A model generated the notes under the pieces. It saw nothing but the letters and a program-made list of their open reading frames with translations. It ran no database searches and had not been told where the DNA came from. Of a stretch of 64,000 nt of DNA, positions 43,070 through 55,403 are shown one piece after another (within the stretch, counting starts at the first letter, position 1; each line of letters begins with the position of its first letter). The position numbers and the translations under genes are program-made. Origin of the DNA: Cyathus striatus (lineage: Eukaryota > Basidiomycota > Agaricomycetes > Agaricales > Nidulariaceae). The stretch spans positions 310,001 through 374,000 of the forward strand of contig JAOVFP010000018.1 in the NCBI GenBank assembly GCA_025738555.1, read 5' to 3'.

Positions 43070-46000
43070 ATGGACCTACTATCACTATCCTCTACCTCTT
43101 CCGACGAAGAGGTTGAATCTCATGTTATGAACTCTTCATCAGCATCAGACTCTGATTCTGATTCGTGCCACTCCGAGGAGTCCAGTGACGACGAACTCCT
43201 TCGTATGATAGAGGCAGGGCCACTTAAATCAAACACTATTGTCAAAAAGAGACATATCTCGGCAAATAAAGCCTCTGCTTCGACTGAGTCATATGGAAAC
43301 CAGAATGCATCGAAACAGTTGGCCGAAATGCCTATGGACATCTGGTTTGAGGTGCGGTTCTATGGTTGTGTATAACATTTAACTCTAAACCAGTCGATAT
43401 ATAGATATTCGTACTGCTAGATCCATTAGACCTTATTCATTTGTCGCGTACCTCAAAGTTGTTGCGTGCATTTCTGCTAGGGGCTGCTGCCTCAAGTGTG
43501 TGGACGCTTGCACGAAGCAATCTGGATGGTCTTCCTAAGTGTCCAAAGGACATGAATGAACCAGATTACGCAGCGTTGATATTTGAAACACATTGTCAAA
43601 GATGTCTTTCCATATCCTCAGATGTATGCTGGGATTTGCGCATCAGGTTGTGTTTAGATTGTTTGAAGTCCGATACCAAGTATGTTCAGAATGTTCTACC
43701 TCAGCTCATTATGTACAGATTTCGATGCTAATTATGTATTTTCAGTTTTATGCAACGGCCTTATCGCCATAGCGATTGCATTGTGAAAGTTTGTCCGACA
43801 TTCAATATATTTGATGATGATCGTATGTTTTCTGTCATGAATTATTTTTCTCAGCATTCATGTTTTAACAGTCAAACGTTATCGTGCATTTTATTACAAG
43901 CCGTTTCTGAAAGTCAATCAAAAGGTGTACGATGATTTGGATGACGATAAAAAGAAGCAGTGGGAAACAAATTCTAGTAAAAGACAAAGTAAAACTGAAA
44001 AGGTTCGTACATTAGTACAAACTTTCTATGATTTATACTAAAATATAATTTTGTAGCATGCACATAAATGTTGGAGATGGCTTGATAAACATAATAAAAA
44101 AATTCGTAGCCTGCGTGTAAATGAGTACGTTTGAAACTATTGTTATATACATAATTACAAGCCATGATTACATCATTTGTCTCAGGATTGTCAAGCGACT
44201 CACCGACTTGGGTTGGCTCGACCTTATTGAATCTTTACCAGGGCTAGTGTTGTGGGCAAAACGTCGCCATTTCGCCGCGCCAGGTGGCGAAACCTCCGGT
44301 ACAAAGAGGGCTGCGGTAACCGGCGAATGATGTATTACATAACCGACAGATTAGCCAACGAACGATAAGTATCGGATAAGTCAACGAAGATTGTCATTGT
44401 CAAGGCGAGAACAATGCCGAGGATCACGTGATGACCAGACAGCATCCGCAAAAGAGCCCATTTTATTGAGGGAAGGAAATGATGGAGTACATGGAAAAGC
44501 CATTAAAAAAGAGCTGAAAACACTAGTGAGTAGTAGGAATACGAGATATGTGGGATAGTGGTTATTAATAAGGTGATAGTAAGATAAATAAGATGAAATG
44601 GAAGCATGAAAGAAGACTATAAATTAATTATGGGATTAGTAGGGACGAGGTGGGAAGGTAAAGGCAGAAATTCTTGTCAAAATAATGGAGCAAAGATGCG
44701 GTTAAGTGCAATGGATATGGGCAGCAGTGTCCGGTATCTACTTGGGCTGGTTAGATAGCAAACCAAGCAACCAAGCACAAGTAGTGCGCGCACCTTGCAA
44801 TTTCAAAATAGGAACCGATTGTTCCACTGGAGAATAGTAGGTTCGGTATTAGAGCCACAACGATGAAGCGGTACGGTGAGCTTGTGAAAGACTTTAGATC
44901 TTGCACAAAATTATTTTTGAGCTTGAAACAAATATACTCTCTATTCGGTGGAGGAAAATGGGAGCAATGACAATAAATGAAATACAGGAAGTTGAATGTA
45001 CTCAATGAGATTAGTATAATAGTAATATTTTGTCATATACGGCTTAACTATTACTACGGATGGTAAAGGAACACGGTAAATCTCTTCGCCAGTATTGCCA
45101 GCTTTCGCCATTTTCCCACGCCAGGTTTTCGCCTCGCCAGGCGACTGGCGAATGCTCTCGGAGGTTTTGCCTCCTACACTAACCAGGGCATGCCCGTATT
45201 GAACGCCACAATCTTGTATCGAAAGCGGAGAAGCTAACTGAACATGGTTAGTATCATAAAACTTATAGTTATTAATACATGGCAGTACTGACTCATTTTA
45301 ACTACTAGTCTGGAATGAAATTCTGCCCACCCTTACTGAATACTTGGAAGAAAAAGAGGCAGTCTACTCCAACAATATACAAGTTTCTAAGCTGAAGGCT
45401 CGTGTTCCTGTGCTCATAAAATTCCACGAGAGTTACACACTCACTAAGCCCATCAACACAATCATTCCTCCTCCAGCAAGTTTTCTTCTGTTTGGGCCCA
45501 TCCATGATCTCATTATAGATACACGGAAGAGCATAAAAGTCACTATTGATGACTTTAAAGCTATTTCGAACAGGCTAGTCGATGAATTCTGCATGGAGTG
45601 GAAGAAAGAGAAGGACCGAAAACTCCTAGAAATGATACTAGGACGACCCCCCAATGAAGGTGAATTCAACAATGCGGAACGGATACTGACGCTTGCGACA
45701 TCCGCATGGAAGTGTGACTTTTGCTTTGCCAGCCATAAAAGAAATTTCGGATTTCCTGGATACTCAAGAAGCCGTGACCCTGAATCATTTAATTACTGTG
45801 TTGATTTGTCTGACGCTGGTGTTGATTGTTATATCCGCTATCCCAGGATATTGTTGCATGAGCATATGGCGTCTCCCCATGTATTTGGAAGAGACAAACG
45901 TTACCCTGAGCACTGGGATCCAGTGTTTACGGCTTTCACAGGCATGCGCAGCTCCGAAATTGACTCCAGTTCAATCCACTGTACCCCATTCTACCAGGCA

Positions 46001-46619
46001 GTTGCGAGAACGGTTATTAAAGCTTGTGGACTTGATACGTCTATTGCAGGAATTTCCGACATGGACAAGATGGATCCTATTCTACAATGTAAGCAGTGTA
46101 AGCCTGAAGTACATGAGGCATTCATGACTTGGAGAATGACCGTTCGTTATTTAACTTTATATGAATTCAAAGTAATATGCTAATCGGCTTTGTACAGATT
46201 GCACATCTAGCCATTCACGGTAGTCAGAAGGAAAAAAAAACTGGCGGGGATGGAAAGAAGACGAAAATCGCTGCTTGCAAGCGTGTTGTAGATAAAGATG
46301 TGGTGAGGAGAGTGAAACATCGTCGACGGGAGTATTACTTGAAGGAATACGATGGTGATAAAGAACAGTCCCAGAGAAAGTTCAAGCGATTTGTTTGTAT
46401 AGTTTGCCGGTTCCGAGGTACTTCATATGATATGAAGAAACATCTTCTGAAAGAGTATGTGTAACTTATGTGTCGACTATTTTATAGAATTTGACATCAT
46501 TTATATACAGGCACAACAAAATGGTAGTCGGTCCCGAAGATGTAGTGCGGCACATTGATGAACTTGAAGATGTTTTTCAATGTGTGCTGCCGTCTGACAT
46601 CTTTGGTATATTCAATTAG
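43070..46619 (+). pseudogene. F-box protein gene interrupted by a hAT-like element
   Basis: Exons: 43070-43351, 43405-43679, 43746-43822, 43872-44002, 44057-44124, 44186-44244, then after the inserted element 45190-45246, 45309-46141, 46198-46454 and 46511-46619. Skipping the insertion and one target copy, the frame is continuous for 715 codons. The N-terminus is Ser/Asp/Glu-rich (residues 1-60). The F-box follows (ASKQLAEMPMDIWFEIFVLL, DPLDLIHLSRTSKLLRAFLL), then VWTLARSNLDGLPKCPKDMN and a CxxC pair, the pattern of a large Agaricomycete F-box family. Such proteins are substrate adaptors of SCF ubiquitin ligases; the substrate is unknown. The C-terminal part keeps KCDFCFASH, a CKQCKPEVHEAFMTW zinc-binding-like block, and a second CIVCRF..H pair. 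The 937-bp insertion lies inside exon 6, so the allele is disrupted unless the element is removed by splicing. Few other lesions are present, so the insertion looks recent. Confidence 0.85.
44245..45181. mobile_element. hAT-like non-autonomous element with 8-bp TSD in an exon
   Basis: The ends are inverted: TAGTGTTGTGGGCAAAAC at the left and TAGTGTAGGAGGCAAAAC read on the minus strand at the right, each followed by GCC/GGCGA-rich sequence (CGCCATTTCGCCGCGCCAGG and AGTCGCCTGGCGAGGCGAAA). A perfect 8-bp duplication, ACCAGGGC, lies at 44237-44244 and 45182-45189. TAGTGTTG-type ends and an 8-bp target duplication are typical of the hAT superfamily. The interior lacks a transposase frame. Confidence 0.9.
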
Positions 46620-47127
46620 TTGTAAAGGTGGTGGATATCTCGAGGTAGTATACTTCCTGTTGTCTTGCTCATGTCAATGACAAGTTACAAGTCATTACGA
46701 CGAAAAATTAGAGCAATTACTACGACTTCACAGTCGCGTTGAATATATCAGCCAGCTCAAATCGACATCGTTCGACTATGGGAGAATAATTTTTGGTTTT
46801 GGCTGACACCGAGGCGGCCCAGATCGATGGAGTGGACGTTCTGTGTTGTTTTGCGACATAATATTCCCTTCGTAACAGCAGTGAAGTATGGTAAATAATA
46901 ATCGTCGCAGACATTTAGAAACTTTCCGGGAAGAAAACCCGAATACAAGTGCTCTAGTAACACTACTGAAGCCATCCACATACATTGTTTGCGATAGTTT
47001 GTCCTATTACTCGCGCGTCTCCAGCTCGCGTTCAACTTGTTTGGTCTCACCTCTCTCTTGACTTACGACCACACTACTGCTCCCCTTCCTCAACATTTAC
47101 ACCGTGAAATACCATAAGCAGGCACCC
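46620..47127. other. Intergenic between F-box and SET genes
   Basis: No gene or repeat recognised; only short overlapping minus-strand frames. Confidence 0.5.
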
Positions 47128-48670
47128 ATGAGTTGGAAATCCACTGGTATGTTATACTATAATGCCTACCGTTTGTCACCAACCCTGTTTATCAAGTACT
47201 GGACCTGAATACAACCCCAACCTCAAACCCCACATCCATCGAAGACGCTCGCATCGTGGCTTATGGTACGCAATCCATCACATTCTAATAAATAGCTTCC
47301 CACACCTTATTATACTAAACTCCAGACTTCAGCGAAAGCGACTCCACATTAGATGAACTGACAGTCAGCCACATAAGTCAACTCCCCTGCACCGCCATCA
47401 CCGAGTTTCTCCCCCCTTCCTTCCAATCAGATCCACAGCTAGTACCCTCCAACGCACTGATATGCACCCGCATTCCAGAAAAGGGCTACACAGAATGCAT
47501 CCTCTCCGCACATACCAAAGAATCCTTACTCAACATGCGTAACAATGTCCGTCCGCTTCCAGCATACGAAATCACGGACCAGGGTGTAGTTAGTGGTTGG
47601 GGGATGGTAGCGAGACAAGTGCTGAATGTGGGAGATTTGATTCTCGTTGAGAGGCCGTTGATGGTTGTTCCTGAGTATGTTGATCTTTCTGGGGTTGTTG
47701 GGTGTCCTGAGGCACTGATTGCTGCGTTTGATGAAGGCATGAGTATGCCTGATAACCTTATGGATGCTATAGCGAAAGTGGCACTTGATCGGTTGAATCT
47801 GGCGAATTGGATGGAGTTTATAGGTCTTTATCGGGAGCCTCTCGATGATTCTGAACCGGCGCTTTCGAAGTTGTGTGAGATTTTGTCTACGCATTCGGTT
47901 GAGCTTGAGCTTGGGAGGTTATGTGGAGGTGATAGCGATGATGTGTATAGGGCGGTTTGTAAATATATTTCGAGGATTAATCATAGGTTAGTGATTATTT
48001 CATTTTTTTCTTATCTACCCTTGGGTATTGAGCGTTACTTGCTACATCTTACAGTTGCTGTCCGAACTGCGCAATAAGCTTTGATCCCGTGTCATTCTCG
48101 TACGAACTGCGTGCAACGATGCGTATTGATATCGGAGAGGAGATTTTCCGTGCTTATATTGACCCATTGGAGAACTCGACTGCCGCCGAACGTCAAGAAA
48201 AACTTGCAATATACCGTTTTACGTGCACTTGTTCCGCTTGTACTGTGCCTCCCGCTCTTATTCCTACTGCAACAAATCCTCCACCCACCTACTCTGACAC
48301 AAAACGCACATCAATCCGGAACCGCACCAACGATTTGAAAGAAGATTTCACCGAGCTCCACAAATATGTTGACGAATACGACCAAGAGTCCCTTTGGGAC
48401 ATGCACGATATGTGTTTTCATCTTAAGGAAGAGATGAATATGCAGGGGATTCAGGGGACTCGAGCATTTTTGGACGTATGTGAGATTGATATAGAGGTTT
48501 ATTTGGCTTTGAAGAATTTTTCCGGTAGTGAGAGGAAGATGAAGGAATTGGACAGAAAGGTTGAGGAATTGAAGCGGGCTCTGGGACAGTATAAGTTGGC
48601 GATTTATGGTTGGTTTAGGTCAGATGATTTCTATGAGGGAGGGAAGAGGGAGGGCGAGGGTGATGATTGA
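47128..48670 (+). CDS. SET-domain protein, SMYD-like
   Basis: Exons 47128-47146, 47197-47265, 47326-47986 and 48055-48670 join to 454 codons in one frame. The SET domain is split as in SMYD-type and related fungal SET proteins. The N-terminal part has EITDQGVVSGWGMVARQVLN and LILVERPLMVV (the GxG region near residues 150-185). A helical middle follows, then SRINHSCCPNCAISFDPVSF (the NHSC motif that lines the S-adenosylmethionine pocket), IDIGEEIFRAYID (the GEEI motif), and a post-SET cysteine cluster, FTCTCSAC. The C-terminus is helical and charged, ending in an acidic tail. Known members methylate lysines on histones or other proteins; the target here is unknown. The start at 47128 is chosen because it alone gives an in-frame first exon with a good GTATGT donor. 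The gene looks intact. Confidence 0.85.
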
Positions 48671-51338
48671 GTGTGTTGTCGGATCATGTTTTCTTGCTAG
48701 ATTTGTTGGTGCTATGTACTTTGCAAGTACGGATGGATTCATTGAAAAGTAGCTTATATATTAGAGGAGTGTATTCCGTACTATTGGAAGTGACCGGGCT
48801 TGCATGCTGTCGTTGGGGCTTCGGCCGATGGCCGAATTACATAATCAGATGGCTTAGGTAAGCGAAGGATTTGATTTTCACGTCGAGCTCGTCCTCGTCG
48901 TTGACGACAACAAGCTCACTTCCCACTCATCATCCAAACTCTTCATTGCCTCATATCCTACTGGCGTGCGAGGATACACTAGCCATACCATGTCCTACAC
49001 CAACTTCTCCGGGGTGCGACTTCTCCAACCCACTTCGCCCATCTTGCAAGTCTCCCTGTTTGCGTACACCTGCGCACCAGCAACCTACTCAAACCTTCCA
49101 GCCTCCTCCTCAACGTTCACACTGCTAAATGACGTTGTCGCTACTATGTGCAATGGAGATATGTAATGTTGACTGAGTCATTACGGGGGTCGATGTGATC
49201 ATGCTGGGGTAAGGTCCTGTAGGTATATACACTGAGAACCATATTGCGCGTACGTGGATTAGGGCCTCTTATGGTAGTTGAGGAGATAAGAATGGGTTGG
49301 AGCTCAGCACCCTCGTACGTGCTTGGCTCTGTTCTCTCCCCACAACTTTGGCGAATGATTTACTCTTCTAGTGTCCCATCTCTCCCACCTCCTCCACAAC
49401 GACAGGCAAAGTTTCGAACACGGCTAGTATCGGGATCGCATGGTATCAAAGTTCTGCCTCCACGCACGATCCTCAACATACATTTCTACTGTAATGTGGT
49501 GTGTTCGGTCAAGTGCTGGCCCCGAGTGTTGGAGAGAAGCGGAGATAGGTGCTTATGGGTGGTGTTCGATGTAGACGAGCGGGAGGAGGAGGAGGCTGAT
49601 GAAGGAGGCTAGGAGTGGGCAGAGTGTCCAGCTGCCTACTCAAGTTTCGATGTATTAGACCTGCACGGTGCGAGGTACACGCTCAGTGTCCATAAAGTCG
49701 ATTTACCAGGCCGGAAAGTGGTCGAAGACACGATAGTAGTGAGCTGCCTACCCTGGCTCTGAAGTAGAGTCATGCGAGGTAGACACTCGGAGACGAATAA
49801 TTTCAGATCGTAGTGTTCCATTTTTCTCTTGTCAACACCATCAGCATACACGCTCGCTCTTTTTCTCTTCGTCCTTCGTCGTCTCAAGCTTACTATATTT
49901 TATTTCCCTCCCTCCCTAATCCCTGGCTTCATAATGGACTCAATTGATGTCCTGAGGAGACCCTTGCTTCGTATATCAGGGTTTATAGTTGAGCTTGCAA
50001 ACTCATATATAGTGAACCTTTTTGTAACTGAACTTATGATTGCATCATTAGTTACCAATGAAACACAGTATGCCACCTTCTCTGTGTACGCCTTAGCGTT
50101 ATAATCAGCATTTTGACAAAACCGGAACAACTGGCCATTGTTCTGACTCATGATCATATGTCCAATGTTTCGGCATTTTTAATGTCAATAGTCTGGTATG
50201 GGGAGCGTTATCACATAAACCTCGTAAACCGCCCACAATAACACTCCTCCTCTTTCAAATCCTCGGCACGACACCCAGTATGCGACAAAAGCAATGTGCG
50301 TCACGGTAGGAATGTGCAGTGGAGGATCAGGTATGACACAATATTGACTGTGACATTGAGTTCGGTGCGTGCACTGTAATTTCTGGAGGGGTAGAGGTAG
50401 GTATAGGTACAAAAAGAAGATAAGGAAGAGCATGGTGAAGAGGAAGAAGTAAGCTTTAAGGTTCCTCAACAAAGAAATGCGAGTGGCTGGCACGTCCGTC
50501 CAACCTTAAGGTTCTAAGGTAATGTAAAAGAGTGTGTTAGCGACGTAATTGAGAGAAACGACGACGCAACAAGGAGCAGAACTTCGAGATGAAGTTCTGG
50601 AGTGAATTCGGAGAATTGGGACTTGGTGAGAACGATCAGAACGAGTGAGACGACGACTCAGAGACAGAATGAGAGAGAGTGAGAGGTAGAAATGAGGGGT
50701 GAATTTCACTGAAGTACGATAGACCTAGATACACAGTTTAAATAGGAAGAGAAAGGGAAATATACCTAAAAGGAGTGAATAAAATTTTATTAAACCCAAG
50801 GAGGTGATAAGGACTGGACTACGGTTTCAAGGAGAGTAAGACTGAGGGAATGAAAAATAAATGTAGAGAAGTCTTGAAGCGACGGTGAGGGGGAGGGGCA
50901 GATGTAGAGTTGTTAGACCAAGCAATGTGGTGTGACCGATGTCCGAATGAAATTTGTTGTCCTGTGCATACGCGTCGCAGTCCGTTGCTTTGCAACTCAT
51001 ATTCGAGTGCCTGAGGTATCCTTCATGGTGTCCGAGGTTTGAGAGTTAGGCGGATTTGGTCCGATGGCGAGAGCGTTGAGATGTGTTCAGGACAATTCAA
51101 CGGCAGACGCGTTGATGCGCTTGATGGGAAGGTCACATGATGACGCCGGAACGCGTCAGAACGTCGATTCTACTGTGCAGGCAGAAAGCCTGCTCTACAA
51201 TGGATGATTCACTTTGGATGTAAGGCAGACTATGCATGGGTCGGCGTTTGTTGACTTAGGAGAGCAAAGATTTAGGAGGAGCAATACTAGTTTAGATTGT
51301 GATACCTTCTAATACGAAATATAATCACTGTGATCATA
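48671..51338. other. Intergenic with a hairpin-end repeat
   Basis: 48671-50450 has several medium open frames (48871-49128, 49244-49612, 49829-50104) of low-complexity or unrecognised composition; none is supported by splice structure or family resemblance. About 50450-51205 is a copy of the dispersed repeat that ends in the hairpin TGCAGGC..GCCTGCTCTACAATGG (51177-51206). Confidence 0.45.
50450..51206 (+). repeat. Dispersed repeat ending in a hairpin, longest copy
   Basis: It starts near CTCAACAAAGAAATGCGAG, shared with 6718 and 42727, and ends at TGCAGGCAGAAAGCCTGCTCTACAATGG, shared with 160-186. The region between is purine-rich on this strand (GAGAGAGTGAGAGG) and non-coding. The proposed start and end come from different pairwise matches, so the full length is tentative. 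Confidence 0.5.
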
Positions 51339-52877
51339 CTATGTACTATGCAAAAATGAAAACAGGAAACTGTTATTCATTTCATCTTCATCCACGGTCC
51401 AAGTATTGCTTGACCTATATCCCTCTGAGAGACACACAGTCGCTATACCTAATTGTTTGCCAAGGTCCTCCAATTTCTTGAAGTGGGCAAAGCACTTCTC
51501 TGAATCCGAAGCCTCTTTGAAGTTGCACCGAAAATCTAATCTAATTGTTGTTAAAGAATTAAGCAAGGACGATGTCTTCGCAGAATCCAAAGCCACATGT
51601 GATCTAGATCGTACGATGGCTGGTAGTAGATCATCAATGTAAAAGATGACATCTTCAAGAAAACACGATTTGCTTCCAACCAATTCCAATGTCCGCAGAG
51701 ATGGAAACGTGTTGTAAACATGATAATCTTCATCATATTCCCATATAAGGCCACGCAGCATCTCTTTGGGGTCTGCTATTCTGCGGTCCAATTTGATAGA
51801 AACGACTTGTACATTATAAAGCTGGCGGAAATATAGCACGTTGTTACAATCACTTAAGCTTAGCCGTGTGATTGCTCTTGTTGACCTATTATTGGCCATT
51901 TTCACAAATTTCTGAGTTGCATCATAATTATACCACCCGTGACGATGAATATAAATATTAGTTAAGTTTGGAACTCGAATGAATGACCAGATGATGTTTG
52001 AATTCTCCGAATTGAGGCCAAAGACATTTAAAGTGTGCAGTGACGGAAGCACAATTGTCTTCACGAGTCCAGAAGACCCGGAAATTTCTCTCACCGAATT
52101 CGGTCCCCAGGTCAGCTCTTCCAAAACAGATCTGAGCATCCTAAATACAGTCATGAAATCGTCAAGTGTGCCAGCTGCATACTTCAAGTTCAAAATTTTG
52201 ACTGCAGTCTGCGACAATGTCAAAATATTCGCTATGTTATTCAGTAAGGCGAAGTATCCTCCTCTGCCTCCTATCGTCAATTTTCGCAGTTTTCCGAGTC
52301 CTTTTTGTTGAATCGAACTTGTAATTGCTGTACTCTCCTCAATGTCCATCACTATAGACTCGTCAATTGAAAGTGACACAATGCGATCTGCGTGATTTGC
52401 AATGTCTGCGAGTGATTCGGTGGGAAACAACCAGCGAAAGCTTAGAAGTGATACGGAGAGTAGAGATGTTTTTGAGAATTTGAGACATAACTTTATGCGA
52501 TATATTATCAAATCACGACCAATCTCTGTACTTGAAACTTCGAAGTTTGACCATAATAATGGGCTTTTTTGTACTATGGTTCTCCATTGACTACAAACTT
52601 GGCATAAGTCCCATATGTCATCGCATTTTTCGCCGATATTGATTGCTTTGTCGTTTATTACATGACCAAATATTTCATAGAGCATGTCATCTGGTAGTAT
52701 TTCGATGGCGAATGATTTGGCTGGGGGTGTTACATTTTGTTCAATTGCTCGAGATAGGTTGGATGTGTCGTGTTGCTGAATGAGATGGGAGGGAACACCA
52801 GACCAAGTTTTTATCTGGTTGATTATTGAAGCTTGCATTGTTTGCGAAGGTGAAACACCAGATAAGTGGAAGTGCAC
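51339..52877 (-). CDS. F-box protein with leucine-rich C-terminal region
   Basis: A single open frame of 512 codons without introns. The F-box is at about residues 58-110: AIEILPDDMLYEIFGHVIND, then IWDLCQVCSQWRTIVQKSPL and LWSNFEV, the usual layout of Agaricomycete F-box proteins. The rest is a series of weak leucine-rich segments with LRKLTI, LNLKYA, LEELTW, LPSLHTLNVFGL, VPNLTNIYIHRHG and FPSLRTLELVGS, consistent with an F-box/LRR adaptor of an SCF ubiquitin ligase. The substrate is unknown. The start at 52877 is the first ATG of the frame; a second ATG 13 residues later is also possible. It is unrelated in detail to the disrupted F-box gene at 43070. Confidence 0.85.
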   Translation of the reverse strand: MHFHLSGVSPSQTMQASIINQIKTWSGVPSHLIQQHDTSNLSRAIEQNVTPPAKSFAIEILPDDMLYEIFGHVINDKAINIGEKCDDIWDLCQVCSQWRTIVQKSPLLWSNFEVSSTEIGRDLIIYRIKLCLKFSKTSLLSVSLLSFRWLFPTESLADIANHADRIVSLSIDESIVMDIEESTAITSSIQQKGLGKLRKLTIGGRGGYFALLNNIANILTLSQTAVKILNLKYAAGTLDDFMTVFRMLRSVLEELTWGPNSVREISGSSGLVKTIVLPSLHTLNVFGLNSENSNIIWSFIRVPNLTNIYIHRHGWYNYDATQKFVKMANNRSTRAITRLSLSDCNNVLYFRQLYNVQVVSIKLDRRIADPKEMLRGLIWEYDEDYHVYNTFPSLRTLELVGSKSCFLEDVIFYIDDLLPAIVRSRSHVALDSAKTSSLLNSLTTIRLDFRCNFKEASDSEKCFAHFKKLEDLGKQLGIATVCLSEGYRSSNTWTVDEDEMNNSFLFSFLHST

Positions 52878-54589
52878 AGATGAAATGAGCTATGGAATTA
52901 TGTGTAGATGAAGGAGACACTATCGTATTTGAGAGCTTGACTCCGAGTCATTCAGTGTGAATTGAATTTATTGACTCAAGTAATCTATGCAAACATTTAA
53001 TGAGACGGATAGATATTTTGGTTATAATTCCCACTACCTTTTAAGGTAGTTGGGTTATAGGGTGGCCTCGATTTCCCTATAAGGCGATTTCGGGATCTTC
53101 AACGGGATCTGAGTCTGATTGGCTTGAGCCCTATGACGATCGCCCCCCTTCGATCTACGTTGTCTCCACACCGTGACGCTATGCGCTATGGCGTATCCAG
53201 CTATCCGAACCCAACTTTGACCAATTTATGGTCTGTCTCAGCTCGATAACACGTATGTCTCTGTCCTCCCCCTCCCTTCGTTCTTCTCTTACTGACTCCC
53301 ACAACATCGTCTCCGCTTATGCCGTGTCCGCCAACATTGTAACCGCCAATGTCCTGTGCGTCAACCTTCCTTCTCCCCTGCTCCCTTTCTCCCTTTCTCC
53401 CCTGCTCCTGTTGTCCCACTGGCCTGAAATACGTTTGGATCTTCCCCTACCTCTTCCGGGAGTCTTCGTTACTCTCGACTTTCTCTTATGTCACATATCC
53501 CCCCGCTCCCCACCTTCCTACCATCTCCTTTCGTTCCCTACACTTCCACTCTCGGTTTTTCCTCCTGTCAGACTTCTTTCCCATCGTGCTGACGCACCCT
53601 ACAGTGACTTCCTTCTAATGTCGTCCCACTGGCACTCGTCTCCTCCCTCGTAGTTCTCGTTCTCCTCGTGTGTCGTTCAAGAAAAACATAGTGGAAAACC
53701 GACGAAACACTTGGTGCTTTGCACTGTGGAGAACCTACAAGCTGTGCTGTTGAAGCTTGGGACTTTGGTGTGGGAGAGCTATGTATGATATACGAGATAC
53801 ACGATAGGTGTGTTATGCTCTATCTTGTGTTCTCAATGACATTGTAGTGGTGATTTTCGTTCTTTCCGTTTCTCATTCCTCCCCGTCCTCGTGTACTTTG
53901 TACCCTTCCTTGTTTCCTTCTCCATAGCCTTATGTATACTCTTATCTCCCTGAAGAGGTAGTAGGCCCTGCCGCTTGCCGGTCCTATTCTTTATTCAGTA
54001 ATGCGATGGCATTCCTCTAAGATGAATCCCAATATCACAGTTTCTTAAGAATAAATCCTTACTACAGACCTATGTACACAAAATTAACAAGAACCAGCAA
54101 TAATTACCAGTATAAAGAGCGGACCTCTCCACCTGGAGTCCTCACCGTCAGCTTATCCATCATAAAACTTAGAATGCAGTATGCAATATACAGGCTGATT
54201 CAGTTCAATGCACGGAAAAAGTCTGATCCAAGAGATGAGAGACAACAGACATGATCGTTAAAGCCGTTTCATACCAACAGACTCAACTTGGCGGGATGGA
54301 TCGGCATTTTGAGTCGTTCAATAGTAAGACCTACGGACTCTCAATCTCTATCCCATCATCTTCATTTAGTGTACCGTAAGCGTCCGGGTAGAGAAGGTGA
54401 CTTGGAAGGATGTATTTGTCGTGGGGAAGTAAGTTGAAGGAACTATCGACACTCGCAGCAGGTGATTGTACAAACCTTTTTAGTTCTAGCTTAGGAACAA
54501 CGCCCAATATAATAGGCGGCGCCAAAAATTTTGCAACAGGTTTTGGCTGTATTTTGTGTGGCAGAGGGCCATCTTAGGGGCCGACAGTT
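52878..54589. other. Intergenic with a hairpin and a pyrimidine-rich tract
   Basis: An imperfect inverted repeat lies at about 53022-53059 (TATAATTCCCACTACCTT against AAGGTAGTTGGGTTATA). 53220-53660 is strongly C/T-rich (CTCCCTTTCTCCC repeats) and gives long but meaningless frames. No gene was recognised. Confidence 0.5.
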
Positions 54590-55403
54590 TTTGACGGTAC
54601 GCACGGTACTGAACGGTACTTGATGTACCGTGCATGTACCGTGCAGTACTGATCAATACCGTAAAAATACCGTGCGTACCGTAAAATGACCGTGCGTACC
54701 GTGCACACAGTACTGTACGGTACGAATTTGAAACCATGTAAAATATATAAAATTATTTTTATGAATGTCTATTATGTACATAATATGTATAGTGCTCTCG
54801 AGCTTCAGGTACAAGTTTTGTATATAAGTATAATGACAAAGCCAGGAGCATAGAAACAAAGCTATGATTGTAAGTATGAAGCCAGGATAGTATATACAAA
54901 GCTAGGAGCATAGATGCGAAGTTAGGACCATAGATGAAGCTAGAGACATAGATATGAAGCCAGGATTACAAGTACAAAGCTAGGGGAATAGAGTGAAGCA
55001 AGGAGAAAATATACGAAGCCAGAACTGTAGAGATGAAGCTCTCAGCATAGAGATGTAGCGAGGACCGCAGAAACAAAGCTATTGGCATAGAGACGAAGCC
55101 TTCCCATTCGGAGTGGCATGATGAATATTATACATAAGTATTGTAAAAGTGCCATGTGTACCGTGAAAGTACCGTGCGTAGCGTGAAAGTACCGTGCATA
55201 CCATAAAAGTACCGTGCATCACAAGAATATACCGTAATAGTACCGTAAAGTACCGTACATGCAAAAAAAACAGTACCGTGCATGTACGGTATGCAAAAAA
55301 TTGTACCGTGCAGTACCGTTCATGAACAAAATACCGTAAAGTGGTACGGTAAATTACCGTACACGTACCGTGCAGTGCTGGAAATGTACCGTGCAGTGTT
55401 GGA
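54590..55403. repeat. TACCGTGC array, left part, with a minisatellite inside
   Basis: TACCGTGC, TACCGTA and their reverse complements (GCACGGTA, TACGGTA) recur every 8-14 bases at 54595-54725 and 55140-55400. Between them, about 54835-55110 is a different degenerate minisatellite with units of about 22 bases built on AAGCxAGGAxxATAGATA. The same TACCGTGC array continues beyond the palindromic element (57614-58640), and another occurs at 61960-62150. Minus-strand frames rich in Tyr/Thr/Val here are by-products of the repeat. Confidence 0.85.

Noticed and set aside
53228..53653. Ser/Pro/Leu-rich plus-strand frame of 141 residues
   Set aside because: It lies in a pyrimidine-rich tract that is open in several frames; no start context, intron or family support.
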